From Oceanospirillaceae bacterium (GTDB taxonomy: Bacteria > Pseudomonadota > Gammaproteobacteria > Pseudomonadales > Balneatricaceae), in NCBI GenBank assembly GCA_018647765.1, contig JABGSN010000039.1, positions 1-58,011 of the forward strand: a stretch of DNA of 58,011 bases, written 5' to 3'. This document shows positions 35,756 through 44,769 of this stretch, one piece after another (positions within the stretch are counted from its first letter, which is position 1; every line of letters starts with the position of its first letter). The notes under the pieces were generated by a model that did no database searches, had not been told where the DNA came from, and worked only from the letters and a program-made list of their open reading frames with translations. The position numbers were made by a program, and so were the translations under genes.

Positions 35756-36556
35756 TTAATTTTTATGGGGATTACAGTCTACAAGCGCCGTCAGCAAAGC
35801 CTTCAATTGAGGCCGGACTTGTGCGCATTTGTTGTCATCTAGCGCATAATCTGCACCATCTTGCATATAAGTGGCTTGTGACAATTCCAACTGAAAAGCA
35901 TGGGTCTGCTGTTCTGGTTGACCATGGCTGCGGGTAATATAGCCGCCTTTAAAGCGGCCATTACTCACCTGCGTATAGCCCCTATTGATCAGCGATTGCT
36001 CTGCCGCTGCCAGCAATTCCGGCGCACATGCCACGCCATCATTAGTGCCTAAGTTGAAATCAGGCAAAGTGCCGTCAAAAAACATCGGCACTTGAGCACG
36101 AATCGAATGGGCATCAAACAAAATGGCATAACCAAAACGCTGTTTCAAACGTTCTAATTCGCGGCTCAATTGCTGATGATAAGGCTGCCAGATGTGTTCG
36201 ATACACGCCTGTTGATGCTGCATAGTCACCCGAGCGCCGTCCTTAAACATGGCACGTTCGCTAAATAAAATATCGGGGAACAGGCCAGTGGTTTTAGTTG
36301 CGTATAACGGTTTGTCGTCTTTAGGGCGGTTAAGGTCAATCACATAACGTGAATAGTTGGCCTTCAATACGCCGACCTTTAGTTCGGACAAAAAGTCGTA
36401 CACTTCTGGAATGTACCAATCCGTATCGGGCAACGACAGCGCTTCTGGTGTTAAGCAATCGGTCACGGCTTGGGTTAACCGCAAGCCAGAATGGGGCATG
36501 CTCACCAACACGGGCGTATCGCCCTGCACAAAATTAAATGGTTTGGAAATGCTCAT
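35756..36556 (-). CDS. N-formylglutamate amidohydrolase-family protein
   Basis: The 266-residue protein has the HutG-type pattern: VLVSMPHSGLRL at the start, DTDWYIPEVYDF, SRYVIDLNRP, ILFDAHSIRAQVP and GGYITRSHGQP, with the His/Asp residues for zinc. Known members split N-formylglutamate to formate and glutamate, the last step of one histidine pathway. No hut genes are near; it starts on a 4-base overlap with an AEC transporter, so the true substrate may be another N-acyl acid. Confidence 0.85.
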   Translation of the reverse strand: MSISKPFNFVQGDTPVLVSMPHSGLRLTQAVTDCLTPEALSLPDTDWYIPEVYDFLSELKVGVLKANYSRYVIDLNRPKDDKPLYATKTTGLFPDILFSERAMFKDGARVTMQHQQACIEHIWQPYHQQLSRELERLKQRFGYAILFDAHSIRAQVPMFFDGTLPDFNLGTNDGVACAPELLAAAEQSLINRGYTQVSNGRFKGGYITRSHGQPEQQTHAFQLELSQATYMQDGADYALDDNKCAQVRPQLKALLTALVDCNPHKN

Positions 36557-37494
36557 AGTGAAAACCCGGATACTTGTATGGCTACGCTAGTCCAAATGGT
36601 TAACCCTACCAAGCTGGCTAAGGTTTGCAAGGTAATAATGTCGGCCATGAGCTTGGCATTACCGCCCATCTGCTGCACAAACGGATAGGCTGAAACGGCT
36701 GTAGGCAACGCCCCAAACACCACTAAACATACGGTCACCAAAGGCGGTAAGTTAAGCCATACGGCACCCGCTAATAAAGTCGCAGGGAAAACAATCAACT
36801 TACCCATTAAGGCCGCACTTAGCGCTGGCCAATTGCCTTTTAAGGCTCGCACCTTAAGGCTCGCACCAACGCTGAGCAGCAACAAGGGCAGCGCCGCTCG
36901 GCTGACCAAATCCATGGATTGATCGAGTATAGTCGGCATAGAAAAGCCGGTAAAATTAATCAACAAACCTATTGCTACGGCAATCAGCATGGGGTTGCGT
37001 AGCAACTCTTTCATGATTAATTCGGCGGCCGTTTGAGTGTGTTGTTTACGTACTAGCAAGGTCATGGAAAACACGGAAATTAAGTTCGTGGGCGGCACCA
37101 ATACGGCAATAATAAGGGCCCCCAGGGCTTGACCCGACAGCCCAAAAATGTCGAACAGTACCGCTAAACCAATAAAGCCATTATGGCGTATGCCGCCCTG
37201 GACCATGGATGAGGTGGATTGGCCGTCTAGGCCTAACCATCGTGACACCAGCAAACTATAAATCAGCACTACCAACAAACCGACCATCAGTATGGCAAGC
37301 AAGGGTAAAAATAACGTGGCATCAATAGTGGCGTTAGCTAAGGTGCGTACTATCAATATAGGAAACAAAATCCAATACGACAGTTTGGATACACTTTGCC
37401 AAAAACTGGTGTCTATTAGGAGTTTTTTAGACAGGCCGTAGCCCAACAACATCACCAATAGTATGGCGCTGACGGTAGAAAGAATCATGTCCAT
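36553..37494 (-). CDS. AEC-family transporter (auxin efflux carrier type)
   Basis: The 313-residue membrane protein has ten predicted helices in two halves, typical of the bacterial MleP/MdcF-like AEC carriers for di- and other carboxylates. QGGIRHNGFIGLAVL and FVQQMGGNAKLMADIITLQTLAS match family hallmarks. It is first of the six-gene run and overlaps the amidohydrolase gene by 4 bases, so the two probably share a substrate. Confidence 0.88.
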   Translation of the reverse strand: MDMILSTVSAILLVMLLGYGLSKKLLIDTSFWQSVSKLSYWILFPILIVRTLANATIDATLFLPLLAILMVGLLVVLIYSLLVSRWLGLDGQSTSSMVQGGIRHNGFIGLAVLFDIFGLSGQALGALIIAVLVPPTNLISVFSMTLLVRKQHTQTAAELIMKELLRNPMLIAVAIGLLINFTGFSMPTILDQSMDLVSRAALPLLLLSVGASLKVRALKGNWPALSAALMGKLIVFPATLLAGAVWLNLPPLVTVCLVVFGALPTAVSAYPFVQQMGGNAKLMADIITLQTLASLVGLTIWTSVAIQVSGFSL

Positions 37495-37566
37495 TAAAAA
37501 TGCCAGTATGACTAAGGAAAGGCCGTATCATACCAGCATTGGATCCAGTTAAAGAAGAGGTTCTAT

Positions 37567-38307
37567 TTAACCAACGACAACTAGCTTGGCCGGCTCGTCG
37601 ACATTTCTGTTCAGGCCAGATAGGCCGTCCATATCTAGAATAGTGACTTCTTTTCCTGCAACCTTAATCACACCACGTTGTTGTAATTTGGTTAAAGTGC
37701 GACTCACCGTTTCGACCGCTAAACCTAAGTAGTTGCCGATATCTACACGCGACATGGTTAAGCGGAACTGGGTTGCTGAAAACCCTAAGCGCTTGAAGCG
37801 GAGAGAAAGTCGAATTAAAAAATTACCTAATTTTTCTTCAGCGGAGGTTTTCGCCAATACCAACATCATATTTTGTTCGTCTGCGATTTCTTGGCTCATT
37901 TGACGCATTAACTGACGCCTTAGCTCTGGTAATAATGCGGATAATTCGTCTAATTTAACAAACGGAATTTCACACAAGCTCACCGTCTCTAACGCAATCG
38001 CGGTACCGGCATAAACATTTTCGTGTAAGCCGTTAAGGCCCAGTAATTCTCCAGGGAAATAAAAACCGGTAATTTGCTCTTCGCCAAGGGCGTTAACCAC
38101 AGTGGTTTTTACCATACCCGCTCGCACTGCATAAATGGAGGTAAAAGCATCACCCTGGCGGAAGATAGACTCTCCGCGTCGGTAGGGCGCGCTCTTTTTA
38201 ATGATGCCATCCAATTGAGTCATTTCAGGTTGTGTCAGCGCTAAAGGCAAACACATACTGGATAAACCACAATTACCACAGGACTGAATACTCATGGGCG
38301 CATTCAT
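37567..38307 (-). CDS. fnr: Fnr/Anr-type oxygen-responsive regulator
   Basis: The 246-residue Crp-family protein has four cysteines, Cys10, Cys13, Cys19 and Cys112. Their spacing (3, 6, 93) equals that of the [4Fe-4S] ligands in E. coli FNR (20, 23, 29, 122). The DNA-recognition helix reads GLAVETVSRTLTKLQ, the E-x-x-SR pattern that reads TTGAT half-sites. It should switch genes on oxygen limitation. Two perfect FNR boxes lie upstream of its own start. Confidence 0.93.
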   Translation of the reverse strand: MNAPMSIQSCGNCGLSSMCLPLALTQPEMTQLDGIIKKSAPYRRGESIFRQGDAFTSIYAVRAGMVKTTVVNALGEEQITGFYFPGELLGLNGLHENVYAGTAIALETVSLCEIPFVKLDELSALLPELRRQLMRQMSQEIADEQNMMLVLAKTSAEEKLGNFLIRLSLRFKRLGFSATQFRLTMSRVDIGNYLGLAVETVSRTLTKLQQRGVIKVAGKEVTILDMDGLSGLNRNVDEPAKLVVVG

Positions 38308-38405
38308 AGCACTTCTCCATAAAAATAAACTGGCGTTATCTCATCCATTGGGATAACTCAATTTCTTATATGAGCTTATGCTAACAAGAGTGCCGAGTCT
38401 AACTA

Positions 38406-38441
38406 TTGATCTGGATCAATGTTCGACTTGATCTCCATCAA
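38406..38441. promoter_or_regulatory. Two perfect FNR/Anr boxes upstream of fnr
   Basis: TTGATCTGGATCAA (38406-38419) and TTGATCTCCATCAA (38428-38441) both fit TTGAT-N4-ATCAA exactly. Centres are 22 bases apart, about two helical turns. They lie 99-134 bases upstream of the fnr start and just after the carnitine dehydrogenase gene. Confidence 0.85.
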
Positions 38442-38448
38442 AAATACG

Positions 38449-39444
38449 TTATCCCAACTGTTTGAGCCGTTCGTCGTGTTTATTGAGCAGCTCGCCTACA
38501 CCCCAGTTAGTCTCCTTTTGTACGCGCATGATGCCAATCAGGTTTTTATCACGAATACGCTCTAACTCACGAATAGAATGATGCCCCGATTGCGCATCCG
38601 ACTGCTGCGCAATAGTAGCAACAAGCTCATCCGTTAACTCAGGCACGTCCATAAGCTTGGTCCACGGCCACTCTAAACAAGGCCCAAATTGAGCAATAAA
38701 GTGGGCCATACCAGCTTCACCACCGGCTATGCGGTAGGTTTCAAATAAACCCATTTGCGCCCAACGCAAACCAAAACCATAACGAATGGCATCGTCTATT
38801 TCTGTGGTGGTGGCAATGCCATCTTTAATCAACCACAAACCTTCACGCCACACCGCTTCTAAAAAACGATCGGCAATATGTGCATCAATTTCTTTACGCA
38901 CATGTAGCGGTTTCATACCCACGCCGGTTAACACATCTTTGGCCTGCGCAATAATATCTGCATCATTCACAGGGCTAGGCACTAGCTCTACCAAAGGCAA
39001 CAAATACACAGGATTAAACGGATGCGCCACCATTATTTGCGCTGGGCGCAAGGCATTTTCTTGTAACTGAGACGGCTTAAAGCCTGAGGTTGAAGAACCA
39101 ATAATGGCAGCTTCTGGACAAGCAGCTTGCACCTGTGCAAATACCGCGTGTTTAATGTCCAGCCGTTCGGGCACACTTTCTTGAATCCAATCAGCATTAG
39201 CCACGGCCGCTTCTAAGGTGTCACAAAAGGTAAGCCGGCCTTCGGCTGGCATAGGCACATCAGACAATTGAGGTAACGAGGCTCGGGCATTTTCTAATAC
39301 CGCATCCAATTTGCGCTGCGCATCGGCTGCTGGGTCATATACGTTAACGTCCCAGCCGTGTAACAAAAAGCGTGCTACCCAACCGCCACCAATAACACCG
39401 CCGCCGATACAGGCTGCTGTTTTATTCATGTCTTTTTCATTCAT
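38449..39444 (-). CDS. cdhA: L-carnitine dehydrogenase
   Basis: The 331-residue NAD enzyme of the 3-hydroxyacyl-CoA dehydrogenase family oxidises L-carnitine to 3-dehydrocarnitine. It has the Rossmann start IGGGVIGGGWVARF, the family motif VAHPFNPVYLLPLVELV and NRFLEA-like ADRFLEAVWREGLWL. The length and these stretches fit carnitine dehydrogenases rather than fatty-acid enzymes. Its start overlaps the BKACE gene by 4 bases, and that enzyme acts on its product. Confidence 0.85.
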   Translation of the reverse strand: MNEKDMNKTAACIGGGVIGGGWVARFLLHGWDVNVYDPAADAQRKLDAVLENARASLPQLSDVPMPAEGRLTFCDTLEAAVANADWIQESVPERLDIKHAVFAQVQAACPEAAIIGSSTSGFKPSQLQENALRPAQIMVAHPFNPVYLLPLVELVPSPVNDADIIAQAKDVLTGVGMKPLHVRKEIDAHIADRFLEAVWREGLWLIKDGIATTTEIDDAIRYGFGLRWAQMGLFETYRIAGGEAGMAHFIAQFGPCLEWPWTKLMDVPELTDELVATIAQQSDAQSGHHSIRELERIRDKNLIGIMRVQKETNWGVGELLNKHDERLKQLG

Positions 39445-40358
39445 TGTAAAGGCGCTCGTTTTTCAACTTGAATGAGTTCACGTACTTGGGCCGGTGTCAT
39501 CAAGGTGGAGCCCATATTGGTGGCGATGGTGGCTGCCTTTTCCACCAACTGAGCGTTAGTTGCTAACACGCCCTTTTCTAACCATAGGTTATCTTCCAAT
39601 CCAACCCGAATGTTGCCACCCGCCAACACCGCAGCCGCCACATAATTCATTTCGTTACGACCGATGGAAAAAGCCGACATAATCCAGTCTTTAGGTACGT
39701 TATTAACCATGGCCATAAAGGTATTGAGGTCATCTGGTGCTCCCCAAGGGATCCCCATACATAGCTGCACCATTACTGGGTCAGTAATTAAACCTTCGCT
39801 CACGAGTTGCTTGGCGAGCCATAAATGGCCCGTATCAAAGGCTTCGATTTCGATGCGCGCACCCATGGCCGTCATTTTTTCGGCCATGGCACGTAACATA
39901 CCTGGGGTATTGGTCATCACGTAATCGGCTTCAGCAAAGTTCATAGTGCCGCAGTCTAAAGTGCAGATTTCTGGCTGGCACTGGCGCACATGTTCAACGC
40001 GCTCACTGGCCCCTACCATATCAGTACCCGCCTCTTGTAGTGGCAATGGGTTTTCGGCATCTCCAAATACCATGTCGCCGCCCATACCGGCCGTGAGGTT
40101 TAATACCACGTCTACTTCTGCAGCACGGATGCGCTCCGTGAGTTCCTTATAAAGCTCTAAACGACGGCTCGGGGTGCCTGTTTCTGGGTCACGCACATGG
40201 CAATGCACCACGGCTGCGCCCGCCTTCGCGGCATCAATCGCACTGTTGGCAATTTGCTCGGGACTGCGAGGCACATGGGGAGAACGATCTTGCGAACCAC
40301 CGGATCCGGTGACTGCACAGGTGATAAATACGTTTTGGCTAGCTTGTAGTGGCATCAC
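39441..40358 (-). CDS. cdhC: BKACE enzyme, 3-dehydrocarnitine cleavage
   Basis: The 305-residue TIM-barrel protein of the beta-keto acid cleavage family has VIHCHVRDPETGTPSR-like metal-site residues (AAVVHCHVRDPETG), TIMGG-type GGDMVFG and GNIRVGLEDNLWLEKG. With acetyl-CoA the carnitine member makes betainyl-CoA and acetoacetate from 3-dehydrocarnitine. It is followed by carnitine dehydrogenase, which sets its substrate. The betainyl-CoA thioesterase usual in such loci is not seen here. Confidence 0.87.
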   Translation of the reverse strand: MMPLQASQNVFITCAVTGSGGSQDRSPHVPRSPEQIANSAIDAAKAGAAVVHCHVRDPETGTPSRRLELYKELTERIRAAEVDVVLNLTAGMGGDMVFGDAENPLPLQEAGTDMVGASERVEHVRQCQPEICTLDCGTMNFAEADYVMTNTPGMLRAMAEKMTAMGARIEIEAFDTGHLWLAKQLVSEGLITDPVMVQLCMGIPWGAPDDLNTFMAMVNNVPKDWIMSAFSIGRNEMNYVAAAVLAGGNIRVGLEDNLWLEKGVLATNAQLVEKAATIATNMGSTLMTPAQVRELIQVEKRAPLQ

Positions 40359-40625
40359 TAAGCTCCTTAATTAGTTAACATCAATGACATGGCGCAATGA
40401 TGGCACTGCGCCTAAGGGTTTTATTGATGTTTTTAGAGCAATATTTAACCAATACCGAACATAACCGGCTTTGTGGTGATTTTCGGTAGTACAAGTTCTG
40501 GGCTAGTTGGCGGTTTTATCCTTGGCCTAGGCCGCAAAATTCAGTCAATCCATTACATCGGGGCACGGATCAACGGGGTAAGCTATGGAGTCTGACCCCT
40601 TTGATTTACTTTAATTTGTGATCAA
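40359..40625. other. Non-coding stretch with decayed sequence
   Basis: No intact gene. It has an open stretch of about 39 codons without a start (from about 40475, FGSTSSGLVGGFILGLG, ending at TGA near 40592), and a GGAGTCTGACCCC motif at 40587-40599 of a kind I associate with repeats near IS200-like transposases. Divergent promoters for the BKACE gene should also lie here. Confidence 0.4.
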
Positions 40626-40730
40626 CTAGAGCCTAGCGCATATTTAACCCACATCTTTGAGCGCCTGCCCAACGCCGACACAGAGGATAAGCTTGTCGCA
40701 CTCTTGCCTTGGAATGTCCGGTTAAATTAA
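40626..40730 (+). mobile_element. IS66-family transposase remnant (C-terminal end)
   Basis: 34 codons and a stop read LEPSAYLTHIFERLPNADT then EDKLVALLPWNVRLN, which is the typical last segment of the IS66 TnpC protein (NGLEPYAYLR...LLPWN). Nothing of the rest of the element is seen upstream, so this is an old fragment. Confidence 0.7.
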
Positions 40731-40751
40731 TTCAATGTGGGGTTTATATGA

Positions 40752-41107
40752 CACTCACAAGGTGATCTAGCGTCTTCAGACGAGCTGTTATTGTCTTTGC
40801 ACGACCCTAGCCAATTGTTATCTGGCGCCTCGGTTGGCATCCAAATACTAGACAAGCTTAATGCCCAAGAACGGTTAGTTAATGAGCGACTTGCAGGCTT
40901 GGTGGCCATCAACACCACCCAAAATGAAGAGGTCAGCGCTAAGCTAGCAAGCCTTACCTTAGAACGTCGTTCTTTAGACACGCAAGCGCAAATAACTCAG
41001 CAACGCATAAGCTGGCGCAAGACCAAGTGGCTCGTATGGACGCTTTGGCACAGGCCAATGTGGCTGCTCGCGTTAAGGTGGATGAGATTGGTGTTGTGGA
41101 AATTTAG
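40752..41107 (+). pseudogene. Frameshifted coiled-coil protein remnant
   Basis: One frame from 40752 to about 41006 (LLSGASVGIQILDKLNAQERL and so on, heptad-like) continues in another frame as KLAQDQVARMDALAQANVAAR to a TAG at 41105-41107. Joining the frames near 41006 gives about 117 residues of helical sequence with no recognised family. An ATG at 40748 is out of frame, so the start is also broken. It lies between an IS66 remnant and the HexR-like gene. Confidence 0.5.
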
Positions 41108-41135
41108 CGAGGTGGTTCAAGCACCACATCACTAA

Positions 41136-42005
41136 CTACTTAGGGCGCTTGGCAGGGATACGCAAACTTTTGAGAGAACGTTTGATGGTTTTGAGGTGCG
41201 CCTTGGCTTCTTCACCCAGTTGCATAGTTACGCCGACGGCAAGTACATCGATCACCACCATTTGGGTGATGCGTGACGACATAAGGGTATTGAGCTCTTT
41301 GTCTTCATCCAAATCAATGTATAACGGGATCTGCACTTGTTGCGCCAGGGGGGTATTGCTGGGGCACAATGCAATCACGGTAGCGCCGGCATCCATAGCC
41401 AATTGTGTGGTGTGTAACAAGTCTTTGGTGCGGCCCGTTTGCGAGATCGCAATCACCACATCGCCAGGCTGTAGCGTGACGGCAGCCATGGTTTGTAGGT
41501 GGGGATCTGAATAGGCTGCTGCAGACATGTTAAGGCGGAAAAATTTATGCTGGGCGTCACTACAAATGGGCGCCGAGGCACCAAAGCCATAACAATCTAC
41601 GCGCCTGGTTTGCGCTAAGGCAACAATCGCTTTCTCTAGATTAGCGGCATCTAAATCGGACTTCACCCGCATGAGGTTACCCATGGTGGAGTCAAATATT
41701 TTTTCTTTAAACTCTTCGACCGAATCACGGCTGTCTAAACGAAACTGTTCGTAGGAGGTATTGGATGCCACAAACTGGGCCAGGGTAAGCTTAAAGCCTT
41801 GGAATCCATCAAATCCAATAGCCCGACAAAATCGCACCACCGTGGGCTCGCTCACACCTGCAGCGGCCGCCAAATCGACAATGCGCATTTGTACAACCTT
41901 AGCCCGGTGTTCCAATACGTAATCGGCCACTTTGCGTTCAGACTTGCGCAACTGTTCATGGGTTTGTTGTATGGCTTTGAACAGATTTTGATTAATTTTA
42001 GGCAT
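41136..42005 (-). CDS. hexR: RpiR-family regulator, HexR-like
   Basis: The 289-residue protein has an N-terminal helix-turn-helix (about 10-80; LRKSERKVADYVLEH, GVSEPTVVRFCRAIGFDGFQGFKL) and a C-terminal SIS domain (about 125-260; CYGFGASAPICSDAQHKFFRL, VIAISQTGRTKDLL). HexR proteins respond to the Entner-Doudoroff intermediate KDPG and control central sugar genes. Here the neighbour on the same strand is a TRAP transporter of the 2-oxo-acid type. It may be the true HexR or a paralogue dedicated to that transporter. Confidence 0.8.
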   Translation of the reverse strand: MPKINQNLFKAIQQTHEQLRKSERKVADYVLEHRAKVVQMRIVDLAAAAGVSEPTVVRFCRAIGFDGFQGFKLTLAQFVASNTSYEQFRLDSRDSVEEFKEKIFDSTMGNLMRVKSDLDAANLEKAIVALAQTRRVDCYGFGASAPICSDAQHKFFRLNMSAAAYSDPHLQTMAAVTLQPGDVVIAISQTGRTKDLLHTTQLAMDAGATVIALCPSNTPLAQQVQIPLYIDLDEDKELNTLMSSRITQMVVIDVLAVGVTMQLGEEAKAHLKTIKRSLKSLRIPAKRPK

Positions 42006-42097
42006 TCACTTCGCAGCAGCAGTGGGGTAGTTGTTTTTATTCTACCCCATCCACTTAATCACTAGCTACTAGAGACTTAACTGCGACCCATTAATGG

Positions 42098-44758
42098 TTA
42101 AAATTGCAAAGATACGTCCTTATGACTCGACAGACATGCCGACACCGTAGTCGCTAAATCATGGCTTATACGTTCCTGCAAGCGTAAACCAATAGAGCGA
42201 CTAATCGCTGCATCATAAGTGGCCAAAGCAGGTGCTAATTCTAATGCAGCGGTTTGTCGCCATTGGATTTCGTCATTGAGAAGTGCCATTGCCTGCACAT
42301 GGTAGGCCGCGGCTTTTTCGGGATTGTACTTACTGCCCTTAAGGGCTCGTCGTGCCTTAGACAATTTAGATTTAACAGCACTCACACCGGCAAAATAGCC
42401 CAACTGCCTTTCTTGCAGTTTAATAGCTGCCATCGCAGTTTTTGCATCCATGGTGTCTATGGCGTCCCCTAATACGGCGACTGCACCCACCATTGCAGCC
42501 AACTCTGGCGCTTGTTGTATCCATAGGCGTAACTGCACAATACCATCGTAGGCTTCATCAACATTACGTCGATATTGATTTCGAGCTTGTTTCTCAGCTT
42601 TGTTCAGTGTCTCGAAAATAGGCCGTTGGCTAGACCACTCCGATGGAATACTCGCCGTTAAACGCTGGTTTAATGCTGCCAAATCTACAATACGTTGCTT
42701 CAATTGGGCCCGGCGATCATCATTGAGGGCAATGTCATCCAAACGCCTAAGCTGCAGTGTTTCATCTTCGCTCAAACGGTTATTGCGGCGTACATGGGCC
42801 TGAATTTCTCTTACTTGCCTGTGCAGTGGCGCATAACTGACTTCAAACTCAGTTAACTGAGCCTTAGCCTGATGGATGCCATTGACCTTCTCAAACGTTT
42901 GCCGCGCTTTGCTGAGGCTGTCTTGCAACAAGTCGGTACTGGCGCTGGATAAATAGCTCACATCCACAGAGGCCATGGTATCAATAGCCGCCATTAAACT
43001 GGCTTCTTGCGTGCCATACAAGGTTAACACTTGCTCCTCTAAGCACGGCTGAATACGTGGATTCATAGGTGGTGGAGCTGAATCCGATGTTAGATACGTA
43101 CGGTTGGGTAGGTAATTCACCAAACTGGGGAAGAAGCCGGTAATCACCAAAGCCAAAATTTGTAACCCAATAAACGGCACTACGCCTTTATAAATAGACA
43201 GGGTTTTAACGGCTTTATCTGCCACCCCTCGTAAATAGAAGAGGGCAAAACCAAAGGGCGGCGTCAGGAACGAGGTTTGTATATTCAAACCGATCATTAC
43301 ACCTAACCATACGGCCGTGATATTGGCACTGGGGTCGGCCATTAAGATAGGTGCAACAATGGGTACAACCACTACAGCAATTTCAATAAAGTCTAAGAAA
43401 AAGCCTAAAATAAAGATGACGGTCATGACCACAAAGAACTGCATCCAAAAACCACCCGGCAAGCCGGTAAGCATGTCTTTGACTAATTCTTCACCACCAA
43501 AAGCACGAAACGCCGAGGTCAGCATGGCCGCGCCAATGAGAATGATAAATACCATGGAGGTGGTCTTAGCGGTTTCACCCATGACTTCATGGAGGATGGT
43601 GCCGTTTTTGAATCCCCGCCAGCCACTCCAGCACAGGGCCACCAGTAACGCCGTCACAGCCACTAGACCAAGAGTCACGCCTAGGCGGTCCTCATCGCTG
43701 CGCATATTTTTAATATTGAGGTCAAAATTAGCTACAATGAAGCCTAAGATAATGATGGCCACAATGGCAATAAAAGCCGGCCAATACCGCCTTTCATCAC
43801 GGTGATGTAAGCGATAGCCCGCCATCAACATGGCCCCCACAGCCCCCACAGCGCCAGCTTGGTTAACCGTGGCAACGCCCATGAGTATAGACCCTAAGAC
43901 CACAAAAATAAGCGTTAGAGGTGGCAATAGACTCATTAGCACTTTGGCTAAAAACTGGCGATCGTAGGCGCCAGAATAACCAATAGGTGGCGCACTTTTT
44001 GGCGTTACAAGGGCAGTAATTAAAATATATAACAAATATAAAGCCACTAACAATATGCCGGGAATAAAAGCACCCATAAACATATCACCCGCGCTGGCCG
44101 AAGTGATGTCCAATACCGATGGCATGGAAAATTCACCCGTAATTTCGCGATAGGCAGCCTTACGCATGGCACTGGCTTGATCGGCAGCGTTACTTAGCTG
44201 GTCTGCTAAGATGATTAACACAATGGAGGGCGGGATGATTTGACCTAAGGTACCGGATGCACAAATAGTGCCGGTGGCCAAGGAATGGGAGTATTTATTA
44301 CGCAACATGGCGGGTAGGGAGATCATACCCATGGCAATAACTGTGGCGCCCACTATGCCGGTTGTAGCCGCCAATAAGGCGCCCACCAATACCACAGAAA
44401 TGCCCAAACCACCCGGTACGGGGCCAAAAAGCTGGGCCATAGTCACTAGCAAGTCTTCTGCTACTTTGGAACGTTGCAACATAATGCCCATAAAAATGAA
44501 CAATGGAATGGCAATTAGCGTGTCGCGCTCCACGTTCCAGTATAGACTTCTAAAGTTGGTGACACCAGCACTGAGCCATTGCACAGGGCCGCCCTCATGG
44601 AAATAAGCATCTGGGTTATCGGCAAACACCCAACCGGCTAAGGCGGCTAAACCAATGGCGATTATGGACGATCCAGGCAAAGAAAATGCCACCGGAAAAC
44701 CGGACAAAAGCGCTATGATCATGAGCAGGACTAAAATCCCTAAAAACAAAAGTTCCAT
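42098..44758 (-). CDS. TRAP transporter large permease (DctM) with long helical C-terminal extension
   Basis: The 886-residue protein carries the DctM domain in about residues 1-560, with many membrane helices (start FLGILVLLMIIALLSGFPVAF; TSFLTPPFGFALFYLRG near 500). From about 565 to 886 it adds a mainly helical, soluble-looking region rich in Gln, Arg, Leu and Ala (QAKAQLTEFE, VREIQAHVRRNNRL, RRALKGSKYN). Usual large permeases of the TakP-type class end shortly after the last helix. The gene lies 11 bases after the small-permease gene. With DctP and DctQ it imports an organic acid using a sodium gradient. Confidence 0.88.
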   Translation of the reverse strand: MELLFLGILVLLMIIALLSGFPVAFSLPGSSIIAIGLAALAGWVFADNPDAYFHEGGPVQWLSAGVTNFRSLYWNVERDTLIAIPLFIFMGIMLQRSKVAEDLLVTMAQLFGPVPGGLGISVVLVGALLAATTGIVGATVIAMGMISLPAMLRNKYSHSLATGTICASGTLGQIIPPSIVLIILADQLSNAADQASAMRKAAYREITGEFSMPSVLDITSASAGDMFMGAFIPGILLVALYLLYILITALVTPKSAPPIGYSGAYDRQFLAKVLMSLLPPLTLIFVVLGSILMGVATVNQAGAVGAVGAMLMAGYRLHHRDERRYWPAFIAIVAIIILGFIVANFDLNIKNMRSDEDRLGVTLGLVAVTALLVALCWSGWRGFKNGTILHEVMGETAKTTSMVFIILIGAAMLTSAFRAFGGEELVKDMLTGLPGGFWMQFFVVMTVIFILGFFLDFIEIAVVVVPIVAPILMADPSANITAVWLGVMIGLNIQTSFLTPPFGFALFYLRGVADKAVKTLSIYKGVVPFIGLQILALVITGFFPSLVNYLPNRTYLTSDSAPPPMNPRIQPCLEEQVLTLYGTQEASLMAAIDTMASVDVSYLSSASTDLLQDSLSKARQTFEKVNGIHQAKAQLTEFEVSYAPLHRQVREIQAHVRRNNRLSEDETLQLRRLDDIALNDDRRAQLKQRIVDLAALNQRLTASIPSEWSSQRPIFETLNKAEKQARNQYRRNVDEAYDGIVQLRLWIQQAPELAAMVGAVAVLGDAIDTMDAKTAMAAIKLQERQLGYFAGVSAVKSKLSKARRALKGSKYNPEKAAAYHVQAMALLNDEIQWRQTAALELAPALATYDAAISRSIGLRLQERISHDLATTVSACLSSHKDVSLQF

Positions 44759-44769
44759 AACGCAGTGTC

